A stretch of DNA of 64,000 nucleotides from Knoxdaviesia capensis (lineage: Eukaryota > Ascomycota > Sordariomycetes > Microascales > Gondwanamycetaceae). A model generated the notes under the pieces. It worked only from the letters and a program-made list of their open reading frames with translations, had not been told where the DNA came from and made no database searches. Made by a program: the position numbers and the translations under genes. The stretch is from positions 3,274,144-3,338,143 of the forward strand of contig LNGK01000002.1 in NCBI GenBank assembly GCA_001510575.1. Direction: 5' to 3'. Positions 9,839 through 21,985 of this stretch are shown in pieces; the first letter of the stretch is position 1, and every line of letters begins with the position of its first letter.

Positions 9839-12617
9839 GAGACTGTGTGTGGGGTGAGTTTGTCGTTTCTGTGTGTATGGATATGGAGAGAGGAGATGAC
9901 GGGGAAAGGGAGAGGTGAAAGAGAACGAGATACTGTGATATGTGCGTTTAAATATTAAGGAGAGACTTGATAGTATACTAGATGCAGATACTTGACGGCA
10001 TGAAAAAATAAAAGTGATGCCTAGTTGTTATATATATCTCGGCGGCCGGAGAGACGGACGGTTCCAGATGTCCGGGAATGGTCTGCCAGATATGCAGTGC
10101 AGGATTATCGTTGCATTGGCAAGCTTCGAGGCGGATCTGTCTCGCTTACCGTGACAGCACAACACTAGACACATGCCTGGAGGGTCAGGGAAGAGAGAAA
10201 AAAAGGAATTGTATCAGAGAAGGATCTTTGGATCTTTGGCATACGTACAGGACAAAGACCCGGGCGCGTAATGCCTTACGACAGTTCGGAGACAAGGTTA
10301 AAGGAGGAGAGCATGTAGCAGGAGGCAGGAGGATCCAGACACGCACTTTTCCGCACACTTTCACGCACGCTTCGTCTGCCAAAGCCGAGTGTAATAGTTT
10401 ATTTTTACTTTTATATACCACAGGCTTAGGTTCCCAACTGGGATCAGCTTACTTGGGTGGTATGGATCCATGTCTCTTGTCATTCTTCTGACTCGTAAAC
10501 AAAAAGAAAAGAAAAAAAAAGAAAAAGGGCCAGAAACCTTATTTGGCTTTACGACATGGCCCCATCACCACCACACTGTTCCAGCTGACTAGCCAAACTT
10601 TCGATTATCATCTTCAGATGTCTGGGAACGCCACGCAGGCCTAGTCCCGGGAACCACAAGCCACTGGACAAAAGCTCTTGTCAGATCCGAAGGCACTACT
10701 CCAGAAGTGTAGAAGCGCAACATGTGCCTATGACTCCTCACTCGAGGACTCAAGATCATTTTTATCTTTTCTGGCACTAGTACGTGGTCTTCAGAGGCCC
10801 AGATAACCCAGACCGACCACACACACGAGCCAACCAAAAGGTCCGTTGGAAGATTGCTATGGAGATGACCAGTGGAGTCCAATGAAGAAGACTGGATGAG
10901 TCGTCCACGGCCCCCTTACCAAGCAACATGAACAACCACAGAATCGCAGGCACCGAAATTCCGGGGGGCGACAAACACCGAAGTCCAGGGCCGAGGACCC
11001 CACAGTAAGTCGGAGCAAAGTTGGGCCACGGTTCGACCGGGGTCCCGGAGGAGGTCGCAGCCTTGTAGTAGGTTTACAGCTTCAGCTATCTCGGCCGGCG
11101 TCCACCACTGACACAGGCGGTGACGTGCAGATCTTGCCGAGACCGGCTGTGATACCTGACTGGACATCTACTTAGGGTTATTGGGTTTGGGCGTAGGGAC
11201 GCACAAGGGACTCCAAATACGCGTGTAACAGAGATATCGTTGCATCTTTGACGACCTTGCACTGGTGGGAACGGGAACGTTGCTGTGGGAGTGGTATATC
11301 TGTAGATTTCCTTGTGTGAGCATTCTACTGTTCTTGCCAACCCACCAACACAACACCCCCGTTGCAAGCCGCTATAGGGGCTCCTTCGGCGCAACAGGCC
11401 GTCAGGAGGTGGTGCTGACCCCGTAAGCAAGCAATGAGCAACGGCATAGACGGCCAAAGTTCCCTGCAGAGGCAGGCGACGCCGGCGGCCACGACGCCAC
11501 TAAACCGCCTCCCCAGAAGACTCATAGACCCTGGTGAGGCGAAGACGGTTTGGTCACATCGAAACCACCGGCCACGACGAGCCACTGCGTTCTGGTTTCG
11601 GTGATTTCGCTCGCGGGATCCTGTTTACGCGCGGACTTGCAGCTGCTTTTGTGGGGTCGGGGAACGCTGTGGGATAAGCGGATGACAAAAAGGATACCTG
11701 GCCGGCACAGACATTTGTATGCGAAGAGGATGTTCCCTTTGCTGACATGGAGACCGGGGAACGTCGTTGGCCAATTTTGAAGGTAAGACGGACGCATATA
11801 GCAACCAAAAGACGAACGTCCAAGCAAGTAATCCCAAAAAATCGAAAATGGAAGGGGCCAGCCGGGGAACTTTTTGACTTTTTCCTCCTTCCTGATCTGG
11901 CGATTCCCAGTGGAACCTGCCACGCAAGCTTTGGGCAAGCGCAAAAGATCCAGTCGGGTTTGGTGGTCGCTGCTGATTGGCTGGAATCCAAAAGCCGCTA
12001 CCGATTGGCCCTAGAATTGTGCTGGAACAAGCCTATTTCTGCGTCTAATTTAGCGTCCGCTTTAGCGTGTTCACATAGCGTGCTCACATACTTTGGGCCG
12101 ATGCCACCCCGTGAAATTCTGACCCCTTTCTGGAATAGTGCTGCCTACCGACACTTAAGATGAAGATTTTCTCGCCTGGATGGACACCTTTGCAATGCAT
12201 GAAGATTCTGGTTTTCAGGCAACGAAATAACACTCCACGGCCGGCCTTGGCCCTGAAGTATATCTGCGGAGCGCCGGGTTCCCGGATTTGTCGGAATCCC
12301 GCCCCCGCTGGCCTCTTTTTTATTTGATCTCACGATCGCCTCCCCAGTCTCTTGGCCGGGCTTCTTCCTTCTTCTTGCCTTTGGTCTGATCATGGATCTT
12401 GTGATATTGTGTTTACTGACAACCGGCCGAAGTTTCGGGCAAATCCGCAGACCTGAACCAGCTGTCCCAAAATATCGTAGCTTGCCCTAAGGTCTAACCC
12501 TAACCACAGCCCCGCTCCCATGAGGCATCGTGGAGGTTGATCTTGATCCAGACTCAACAGTGCTAAACTTGATATCCGTGACATCACCACCACCAAACCA
12601 CTCAGCCACCCGCAACC
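9839..12617. other. 2.8-kb gene-free region
   Basis: No gene, RNA or mobile element could be supported. Several overlapping open frames of 80-145 codons at 11.1-12.0 kb on both strands show no motif and contradict one another, so they look like chance. Telomere-like motifs occur at 11172-11180 (TTAGGGTTA) and 12496-12505 (AACCCTAACC), the latter about 110 bases upstream of the ubiquitin hydrolase start. Poly-A/purine runs lie at 10500-10530. Confidence 0.55.
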
Positions 12618-13577
12618 ATGAAGGCCTTTGTCCCTCTGGAGTCCGACCCGGACATTTTCACCGCCCTGATCCACCTGCTCGGTGCGCCTTCGTCGCTGGA
12701 GCTGTGTGATATCTTGGCTCTCGACGAGCCTGACCTGCTGCCCCATCCGGCTCTGGCCCTCATTCTGGTGTTCCCCGCCGACGACACGTACGAAGCCAAG
12801 CGGGCCGCCGAGCGCAAGACGCATGCTGAGGCCGCTGACAGCAGCAGCAACAACTCCAGCGGGCCAGATGCTGCGAGTGCCGGCGGCTCTGTCATCTGGC
12901 TGCCGCAAACCATCCACAACGCTTGTGGCTTGTATGCGACGCTGCACGCGCTGATGAATGGCAGGGCGCAGACCTTGCTGGGTACGTTTTTGCTGTAGAG
13001 TAGTGTGTAACGGGGTGGGTGGGACTCCACTCTCTCAGAAAGGATTCCAAACCTTCTTCTTTTTTTCTCTCTTTTTCTATCGTGGACGTGGCTTGGACTA
13101 GCACCAGATCCTCCTTGTAGGGCCAGAGTGTATTAGGACCCGGAATTGAACTAAGTTGTGAACTGACGTATGTGGTTGCCTCAACATCTAGAGTCCGGAT
13201 CGACCGTTGACACCTTGATCAACCAGCTCAAAGCCTCACCGCGGTCCGGCTGGGCCTCCATCATTGAGGGCTCCGAACAGATCGAGTCTGCGTACAACAG
13301 CGTCTGCATGGACGGTGCAACCGCCGCACCCGAGAACCTGGAGGACGAAGTGGACTTCCACTACATCTGCTACGTCCAGTCTCTGCATAACCACCACATC
13401 TACGAACTTGACGGAGACAGCCCTGGCCCCATCGACCACGGTCTTCTGACCGGGCCAGGCGAGGACTTGCTGAGCCCAGGTGTGGTTGGCCTCCTCAAGG
13501 AGCGCATTAGCCAAGAGAAAGGCAACCTGGGGTTTAGTCTGATGGCTCTGGTCCAGGCGGAGAGAGAGTTCAGATGA
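12618..13577 (+). CDS. Ubiquitin C-terminal hydrolase, peptidase C12 family (249 aa, two exons)
   Basis: Cysteine protease of the UCH-L1/L3/Yuh1 type, which removes small adducts from the ubiquitin C-terminus and processes ubiquitin or NEDD8 precursors. Model: join(12618..12981, 13192..13577), donor GTACGT, acceptor CTAG, 750 nt. The catalytic set is complete: oxyanion Gln97 and Cys103 in LPQTIHNACGLYATLHAL, His178 in DFHYICYV and Asp195 in IYELDG. The N-terminal MKAFVPLESDPDIFTALI fits the family opening. An acidic, Ser-rich insertion around residues 68-90 (between the core strands and the Gln) is longer than I expect. There is no C-terminal ULD-like extension, so it belongs to the short UCH-L3-like class rather than UCH37. 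Its stop lies 272 nt from the convergent neighbour. Confidence 0.93.
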
Positions 13578-13583
13578 ATGGGC

Positions 13584-13585
<2 letters not shown>

Positions 13586-13625
<40 letters not shown>
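13586..13625. repeat. (AC)n microsatellite
   Basis: About 20 perfect AC dinucleotides starting eight bases after the UCH stop codon, so probably inside its 3' untranslated region. Such tracts vary in length between strains. Confidence 0.95.
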
Positions 13626-13628
<3 letters not shown>

Positions 13629-13848
13629 AGCCCGAAAAAGACATAAATGTTTATGGTTTCTACTAGATTGATGAATGATGCTATGCTCACATACACATGA
13701 AATACAGGCCCTGCCTATCCGTGGACCCAAAAAATGCTGAAAAAAAAAACCTCAAGATGTAACAAAATGAAACAAGAGATTAATACGGAAAATACTTGAT
13801 TTTCCTTTCATAAAAGAAGTCATATATAGAGCCATGAGTTGTCCATGC

Positions 13849-16469
13849 CTATAACGCGCGTCCAAACCCAAGGAACGAGCTGTTGCCTTCAGACGGTCTT
13901 CTCCCGGAGGGTCCAGCTCTAGCGCCACCTCCTCGTTGGCCACCGCCGCCGCCGTTATTCCCACTGCTGCTGCTGGTCGCCGGTCCACTTCTCGAGTTGT
14001 TCCCGCTCCCGTTGCCCCCGTTGTTGTTGTTGCTGCTCCCGCCAAACGCCGCCGATGTGCGCCGGGACGGAAGAGCGCTGCCCTGCTCGCTGGCCAGACT
14101 CCACTGGTTCGGGTCCTGTGGTGTGGTGCCGCCGCTGGTTTCAATGAAGAAGCTATACGTCTGACCACTGTAGTTCGGCGGCCGTGGCCACAGCGTGCGA
14201 CCGGCCGCTGCCGGTGAGCTGCTCGCCGCAGCTGCACCGGGATCCCGGACTGTGCTAGCACCGGCCGTGCCCGATGCAACATCGCTGCTGGTCCGGCCTG
14301 AGCCGCCGGCTGCTCCAGTAGCAGCAGGTGTGGTGGTGCCGCCAGTGGGGGGAGACATCAGGATGGAGCTCTGGGTCCGTCGGCGCGGAGCCGGCCGGAT
14401 CACAATCCGCACCTCACCTTCACCGGGTGGGGAACTGCTGCCGGAGCTCGTCATCTCGGGTCCGGCTGGCGGGGGCGCTAGCGGTGCAGGCCTACGGCGC
14501 GGCCAGACAGCACTCGATGCCCTTGCAAACAGGCCCTGGGCAATACTGGAGCGCGGAGCAGACGCCCTTACAGTGGAGCCATCCCCGACAGTTGTTGGCG
14601 ACATGGGGGCCGGTATCGCCCCAGCGGCAACAGCTGTCATGGGCATCGCGGTCGCAATCCCGATGACAGGTGGCGGGCTGGACGAGCCGATGGGGTCGGT
14701 TACCGATGTGCGAACAGTCGGCCGCACACTCTGGCCGCCGCCGCCACCACTGGTCGGTGCAGTGGGTGTACTGGCAGTGTCAAGAGGGAACGGCTCAGCC
14801 TTGCCGGAATTGCGGGCAGCAGCAGCGGCAGCAGCCGACATCTGGCGGTGTTCCCAGACCAAGCGACGAGCCTTGCGGCGGTTGATGCACCGGCGGATGA
14901 GGTAGATGGAGAGGATGATGGCGAATAGACCAAAGATCACACCAAGGGCAATGCCTGCGATCTGATCGGAAGAGAGAGGGGAGCCCGAGAATGGCCGAGA
15001 GGGGCCGGTCGGGGATGGGGACTCGGTGCTGGAAGTGGTGGGGGTGGTGGATGATGTGGGTTCACCGGGCTGCATTGATGCCGGGGGAGTCATCTCGCCG
15101 GTGGTTGTAGTAGCCACTGAAGTGGTGGCGGAAGTGTTCATATCGGTGGTAGTAGTCGACGAAGTCGTTTCCGTGTCGGTCGGCGTTTCCGTTGATACGG
15201 AAGTCTCAGACTGATCAGGAGTCGAGGTCGGTGGAACCGGGGAGGACTCGGTAGCAGTGGGAGGAGGGGCCTCTCCCATTGAATCCATCGAGCCCGGAGA
15301 AGAAGCAGTGGCAGTAGTTGAAGATGAGGGTGGCGGCGGAGGAGGAGGCGGCGGCGGAGGAACGCCAGTTGAGGTCGGAGGAGGCGGTATCACCGTGATG
15401 GTAGGGAGACCAGTTGGCGACTGAGACCCAGAAGCACGGGTCCGGATGGTGGTGGTAGAAGTGACGGTGGCGGTTGCCCGGGGTGCCAGAGTCAGCGAGG
15501 AGAATACGGTATTAATGACCGTAGAAGTGACTGTTACCGTGCCGAAGACACTAGTAGTAACTGTGACGGTTTCTGCAAGCTCGGCCGGTTGCGCGGTCGG
15601 CTCTTGCCGCCGGCGATCCACCGAAGTAGCCGGAGCGAGCACAGTCCGGGCATCCTGGCGGCCGGAAGGGTATGGAAGTCCGGCCATGATCGTCTGCGGC
15701 TGGGACGTGGCAGCGCGCTTGACTTTGTTCGCGAATGTTGATGTGACGGTCACCGTCACGGTTGATGTTTGCAAAGCCGGGTTAACGAATGTGAGAGTTT
15801 GGGTTGCTGTGGACAGAAGCACCACGGTGGCTGTGACGGTGCCGACTGTAACTGTTTGGGTTACAGTCTCAACGGCTTGTGCGCCTATGTCAGAAGATAT
15901 GCTGTTACAGAAGTTAGATGAGGCCTGCCACGCATAAAGGAAACCAGAAGAGACACCCACCTGGATCCCAATAAAGGGTCGTCCTGTGGAACCGGGTCTG
16001 TTGGCTCTGGGAGAGGCTCTGAAGGAGTAACGAACGGCTCGACCTCTGGCGGGGGAAGCTCCGGCTCCGGGTCGATCAGAAGCTCTTCGGTCTCCTCTTC
16101 ACCCAGTTCCACGGGCGGCACACAGCTGCCGGTACCGTCCAGAACACACGGCTCCTGTCTGGGATAGACCCAGATACCATCGAAGCCGGACAGGCCAGAG
16201 CCATCGGCGAAGGACCGCCTTGACCTTGAGAGGGACAGCGAGGCGCTCTGAGAGCGGGTGCGGAGCCGGTGTCGCCATTTCTGGGCCGCCGCAGAATCAC
16301 GACGGCGTTGCTGGGGCGTCGACTGGTACTCCGCGGTCGTAGCGGCGGGCCGGAGAGTGATTGGCTGGACATCGACGATTTCAATCTCGGGGAGCCCGGC
16401 ATAGGTGCTGCTGCTGGCCATAGCAACGGCAGTCCAGACAAGGACGCCGGCTGTTTGGGCAAACAACAT
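13849..16469 (-). CDS. Ser/Thr/Pro-rich single-pass membrane protein (853 aa, two exons)
   Basis: Unrecognised family; the layout resembles a cell-surface sensor or mucin. Model: complement(join(13849..15901, 15961..16469)), 59-nt intron with branch point CTAAC and acceptor AACAG; 2562 nt. It has an N-terminal signal peptide (MLFAQTAGVLVWTAVAMA), then a segment with two cysteines (EPCVLDGTGSCV). A long extracellular part follows, rich in TVTVT-type repeats, Ser/Thr and a poly-Pro run of about 11. One transmembrane helix lies at roughly residues 478-500 (IAGIALGVIFGLFAIILSIY) followed by a basic stop-transfer RRCINRRKARR. The ~350-residue cytoplasmic tail is Gly/Ser/Asn-rich and low-complexity. 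There is no WSC Cys pattern, so it is not a Wsc sensor. Heavy O-mannosylation is expected from composition. Function is not known. Confidence 0.82.
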
Positions 16470-19400
16470 GATACAGAATAAGAGCTTATCTGAATGTTCT
16501 CATTATCTTAGAACGGTCGTCGAAGTGTTGTAGACGGGAAAGAAACAAGAAAATACGAAGAGAGTGGATATGTTTGGTCGATACACTATCAAAGTGAGGA
16601 AGATAGGACGCGCGTTGAAAGAGAGAGGGGGAATGAAAGAATGAATGAAAGAAGCAAGGAGAAAATGGAAAAGAACGGTATGAATCGAATAGTCGAGTGC
16701 TTCAACAGAAGACGAAATGAATGGATGAGTGAACGAGCGAACGTCGTCTGAATCGAGATGTAGTAGATAAGATCAGAGCAGAAAGGCTGAGAAGCGAAAG
16801 AGAAAAAGAAAGAAGAGAGAGAAAGAACCTCAGGCCCTATGGGATAGATCAGCAGAGATGGCGAAGATAAGTCAGAGGGGGGAGCAGCTTTAAGCAGGAA
16901 AAAAAAGAGAACGAGAACAGAAAGGGGAAAGTTCATGGAACAGTTTGCGGAACAAATGGAACAAATGGAGGAAGAAAGTGGAAGGTCGACGACTCTGAGG
17001 AAGCCCGACCAGGCTGGTGACGGCGATCAATATCCTGTGTACCAGTATTCAAGGGCCCTCACCCGGTGAATGCGGCAGTACCACGAGAAGGGCCACTCTC
17101 CACACTCGGATCGGAAAGAGAGAGAAGACAAGATGACAGGTGTATGACTAGACAGGGGTGAACGATTGCAGGTTGATCGGACCTAGAGATGGATGAGAAG
17201 AAAAGAGGGCAAGGGAAGCACGCGGTGGTGATGATGGCCCGAATTTGGCAGGGAGGTAGTGAGAACCACGACAATATCCAAGGATAGAGACGGAAACCAA
17301 CACCAGCAGAGGGCGTGAAGGAGTGTACGAAGCCAGTACAGACACATGGCCAACAAATCCATGATCAATGCTCGAGGGCAAGAGGAAGAGTGGTTCACAG
17401 CGAGCGGTACGGAGGTCCCGAACCGTCCTGCAGAGAGACCAGAAGGCAGGATGAGAAGCACAGTCGCGAAGTCAGGCCTTCAGCAAAGCAGTCCAGGGAC
17501 AACCAGCCGGGTAGACAGGAATCCATCCATCCCGAACCAGGTTTCCTCGTGGGTTCACGCCATGTCACCACGAATCGGGAAGCAGGGTGGGAATATTATC
17601 AGCCTATAGGGTGTAAGTCAGCGAGGGAATACATACGTACAACACGTTGTCCGGGAGGCGTGTAAAGACATATACAGCACCCGCAGAAATGATGCGAGTT
17701 TCGAGACGAACCATGATCCAAGGTTCACTGGCGGTCTCCAGACACTGGCGTCGAGCATGGAGGACGGCGGCATCAGCTAATGAAGGCCTGGGATAAGCCG
17801 GCATGGCGTGGTCCCGGAGGCAGGACACAGAAGAAAAAAGAAGAATAAGGACAGCCAAGAATAGCAAGCAAGGAAAGCAAGAGTCCAAATCGAAGCAGCC
17901 ACACCAACACGGTTCGCGAGGTGATGCTGGGGGCGATCGTGGTCGCAGATCTCTCGCGACGCTGCTCTCGCCCCAGTCGGGAAAGCTGCACACGCGCGAC
18001 CCGAAGAACACCATGTAAGCCGCGGCCAACGAGGCAAAAGAGCAGACCAGCGAGGAGACGAATTTGGAAATGTTCTCGAAGCATGTTCCTTTCGGATCCC
18101 GGTAGAACAGCCGGGGGTGCTGCGTCTTTTCTTCCATCGTGCTGGTGGTGCATGAAAGATGTGCATCTGGATGTGGATGAATGCTGTCTCCTGATATTCA
18201 TCTGATATATGGTGATGAGACGAGCGAGAACCAGAGAAAAAGTGGAAGGAATGTAAGACTCTATCAGGAGTGATTAGTGCCGTGAGATCCGGAGTGGAAT
18301 CTAGAAGAACTAGAACACCCTCCCATCGCGAAGCCGACGCGTTTAGGAATGCCCATGATAGGTTGGAGAGACTTACACGGAGTTAGGGTTGGGGGTTAGC
18401 CGGCCGAAGACTCCCCAATTGTCTGTATTCGCTCTGCAGGGACCACAGGACACACAATCCTACGTTATTCGGATTCCGGAGCCCGGTAGATGAGAAGAAA
18501 GCCCTCTATTTCCCGTGCTGCACCCACACAGACATCTCTTCCGCACGATGCAGGTGACATTGGCTCTGGGTCCGGGACTTGGAAGCTAGATTGTGTTGGC
18601 CCATCATACACACACCGCTGTAGGTAAACCCGGGTAGCCCAAAGATAAGAGGAGACTGAGAGACAGAGGGGGGCGAGCGAGTGGAAGAAGCATCTGGCTG
18701 GGAAACCGAACAAACAGCGAGCCAGCTTTCATCGGTGCAGATGAAACTTCAGGCTCGGACACCCAAACCCGGGATTTCGGCCAGTGCTGAAAGACCCGGG
18801 ACGACAACACCCCCAAAACTTAATTTCTGGCGATATGGTTGCACTGGAAGCCGTTTCCTCTCAGCTACTCTTCCGGTAGTAGTTGTGAAATAAGTAATAT
18901 ATACTATGCTTTCCTCTCCCACCGAGACGGCTATGGTTGCATTCGGCTTTGCCACCTGGCACACCGATCTGTAACAGTTTCTTGCTCCCACAAGCTTTTT
19001 TGTTTCCTGCCTGTTGATGTCGCATTTCTTTCCGGGTTTGTGCATGGATTAGATGCTGGCTTACAGAAATCCACCAGCTGTCACAGAGGGCAGCATCAAA
19101 CCCTTGCATTTTGCCTGTATATCGTCCTCTTCTCGACGAAGCCGGGCATACTCGATAAACACACCTTGTGGAACATACCGTGATGTTATATAAGGTTGGT
19201 TCTTGCAGAACTCGCCCTTACTTACTCGTAAATGACTTGCCCTTTTTGTTCTCCCCCTCCCAGCTTCTCGATGTTCATCTCGTCTGATGCAACTTGATCC
19301 CAGCCGTCGATCTCAATGCCTTCTTGTCCTGAGACCAGATCACCTTGGGGGCAGGTTCATAAGTCTCAGTCAGTAGTAAATAAACAAATACTTCTGCTAA

Positions 19401-20164
19401 TGACAAGATTTCTCCTCTGTTCCGAAATATGAGGGGCTCCGATCTTTTCTTTCTTTCTAGGCATTGCCTGTGGGTGGTTCATCTGATGAGATAGAAATAC
19501 TAGGGTTTGTTAGGGTTACGGGCTAAACCTTAACATCGACTTATACCCACCACTCCAGGATACATAGACTCATCACGGACATGGCATGTGCCAAGACGAG
19601 AGCGTCTGTTCAAAAGCGGGGAGCCGATCGCTCTGCGTCTGGCTAAATTTGCCTTCCAGCGATGCTTTCACACCGTCTTACATCATTTCCTCCTCAAAAC
19701 GACCCGAGACTATCCACCCAACCACGCCCGGGCTATCTCCTTCTCATCTCTTTCCTAGTGATCTTCCTTCAACCTGACATCAGCTCACCACAATCTCATA
19801 CTCGTCGTATCCACAGCCTGATTTCGCAACATTCCGCAACAAGACCAAGTATGAGTATTCCATGGATCACGCTGGAGCAGTTATACTGAGACTCCGCTGT
19901 GGAGTCTCTCTCGTCACCAGAAGGGTCTTGGGCTCTGCTATCACCACTGCTGGAGGCACCGAACAGAACCCACATCAAAACGGCGATCTGTCTCAGAAAG
20001 AGCCAGATTAAGAGTGTCCAGTAGTTGACTCGAGCCTCACCGTCACCACCGTGGCTTCACGTGTGTCTTCGATCCGCGCGATGTGAGATCTAGTGGCAGC
20101 ATCTTCAGGAACGTATGATTGCATCATCGTCTAGCTGGGCCTCTGACCATGGTATCGCTGCGTC
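16470..20164. other. 3.7-kb region without a supported gene
   Basis: Upstream flank of the surface-protein gene plus the spacer to the receptor gene. On the minus strand 17604-18137 is open for 177 codons with two hydrophobic stretches, but overlapping frames are equally open and no start, splice site or motif distinguishes it. A 20-nt telomere-like motif is at 18379-18398 and another TTAGGG pair at 19500-19517. Purine-rich DNA (GAAAGA/GAGA) covers 16.55-16.95 kb. Confidence 0.5.
18379..18398. promoter_or_regulatory. Telomere-like motif, copy 1
   Basis: GGAGTTAGGGTTGGGGGTTA, identical over all 20 bases to 26251-26270. It is a TTAGGG/TTGGGGG run like a telobox. A regulatory role (binding of Tbf1/Rap1-type factors) is inference. 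Confidence 0.45.
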
Positions 20165-21985
20165 TTATATCTGTCCACTGCTTCTAGAATCACCACTCAC
20201 GTCTCCCTCCCGATTCACGCACGTCTCGCCACTTAAACCCGAGGTCGGCGACAGTCGATGCTGCCAGCTCATGGGGTCATTCTCGCCCAGCACCAGGCTC
20301 TCCTGGCTCGCCTCCCACCTTGACACATCCGTCATGTTGGACGCACGAGCCTTAACCCGGCCCGCTCCATCCATTCTTGTCTGACCCTCTTCGCCCCACT
20401 CGGTCGCGTTATCGCTCAGGGCTGACACTCCACTCAGCCTGCGTCTGTCGTGCTCTGAGCACATCGACCCCCAGTCTGCCCGGTCGTCCGGTCTATGTCC
20501 ACACGCAGACTCCACCAGAATTGGTCTGAAATCCGTGTTGTTCGTATCGTTGTTGTTCGTCCGTCTCCAGTTGTGGCTGTCCATAGTGTTCGCCCGGCTT
20601 CGGGATGCCAGTGGTAGCGTGAACAGACTTCGCAAGCTAGCCGTGGTCGGGGTATGGTGGAGTGCCGGTCCTGTGGGAGCCCTAGTTCGCGACGGGGTGA
20701 CCACCGGGCTCACCATGACGCTCTGAGCTCCGCTGGGCGGCTTGGTGCCTCCTTGTGCAATCGGTCGATCTGGGGGCATCCACGGATACCCGTGGTACGT
20801 CAACGACGTGAGGTCAACACTTCCCGACTCAGCCGTGGTTGCCCGTGCCGGCTGCCGAACCCTCCGGGCCAGCGGCCGGAACCTCCCAAATCTGTGTCCA
20901 GGTGCCGACCCGCCTGCAGCGCTTCGTTGGCGCCGGCGACGTGACCGAGCATCTGGGGACGCCATCAGCCGGGGGAACAGGCGCACTAGCAGCGGCCGGA
21001 GAGTTGGAGCGCTTGCACAGATCAGCGCCACATCGCACTCGAGGATGGTCATGACGAAGAACGCAAGCGTGTTCATAATGCCCACGTTGCTGGGCCGGTA
21101 GTGGCGGTGCAAGCTAAGCTGCAGCCGGACCAAGCCGGCGGCAATCACAAAGATGCTGAGGCTCAGCACGAGAGCCAGGGCGACCTTCTGCCGCGGCGGG
21201 AGGTCCAGCTTCGAGATGCTCGGAACCACCAGGAAGATCAGCCAGGCGTCGGTGGCGGCGTGGAGGCTCGTGCTCGCGATCAACAGCGGCGCGAACCCGA
21301 AACACACCATCGGCCGGCCGAAGAACTCGCCCGGCTGCGGGTGGCACTGGAACACGCTGATGAACAGCAGCGGCATGCCGTACAGGAACACCGCGGCAAC
21401 CGTCATCCACGCCAGCCGGCGCTGACGCGGCCGCGACGCAAACATGCGCAGGTAGAACGCCAGCACCGACAGCTTGGTCAGGCACAGACACGTCTGGTAG
21501 AAGATCAGGCCGATGTATGTGCGCATAATGTACGGGTGCACCGCGTCGTGCTCGTAGGTGTCCTGGATTGTCTTTTCGTCCGATGCCGCCATGATCTCGG
21601 GCGTCATGGACGCTATGCTGTAGATCACGCACAGTGCCGTTGAGAATACCCATGAGGCCACGATGAGTGTGTCGTCGATGAACCATTTCCGGAGTAAGGC
21701 AAGGCGAGACCATATTCGTGCGGCGAGGATTATCGTGCAGATGGCATGGGGAACGAGGATACCGGCTAGTATCGCCGGAGGAGATGTGTCGTAGGTCTAA
21801 AAGAGTTCGAACAGAACCATTGTTAGTCGCTACTATATAAGTCACTGCACCTTCTTCAGTTAGATATCCGTTGGCTCGAAACCTACCAACTCTTTAGCTA
21901 TCTCGCCATGTCCCCCGGTGCGGAAATCTTGCGGTACTACCGTCCGCGGGACGAAGCCGAAGCCGTCCGCCAAGATAGCGGGCAT
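20165..21985 (-). CDS. PTH11-type / fungal rhodopsin-domain seven-helix receptor (576 aa, two exons)
   Basis: Membrane protein of the large fungal rhodopsin-domain family to which Magnaporthe PTH11-like receptors belong; members sense surface or nutrient cues or occur as transporter-like proteins in metabolite clusters. Model: complement(join(20165..21796, 21887..21985)), 90-nt intron (GTAGGT..TTTTAG), 1731 nt. The family hallmark ARIWSRLALLRKWFIDDTLI sits after the first helix, followed by VASWVFSTALCVIYSIAS. The next helices include YIGLIFYQTCLCLTKLSVL, FQCHP in the extracellular loop and NVGIMNTLAFFVMTILECDV; seven helices are expected. The tail of ~230 residues is Ser/Arg-rich, hydrophilic and probably cytoplasmic. 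There is no eight-cysteine CFEM domain at the N-terminus, so it is the non-CFEM subtype. The ligand is unknown. Confidence 0.88.

Noticed and set aside
11030..11052. GGTTCGA-like string suggesting a tRNA T arm
   Set aside because: No acceptor, D or anticodon arms around it.
11086..11991. Cluster of overlapping open frames that might be a decayed gene or element
   Set aside because: No two agree in frame, no recognisable domain, no terminal repeats.
17604..18137. 177-codon minus-strand frame with two hydrophobic stretches
   Set aside because: Equally open overlapping frames, no plausible start or homology; sits in the upstream region of the surface-protein gene.
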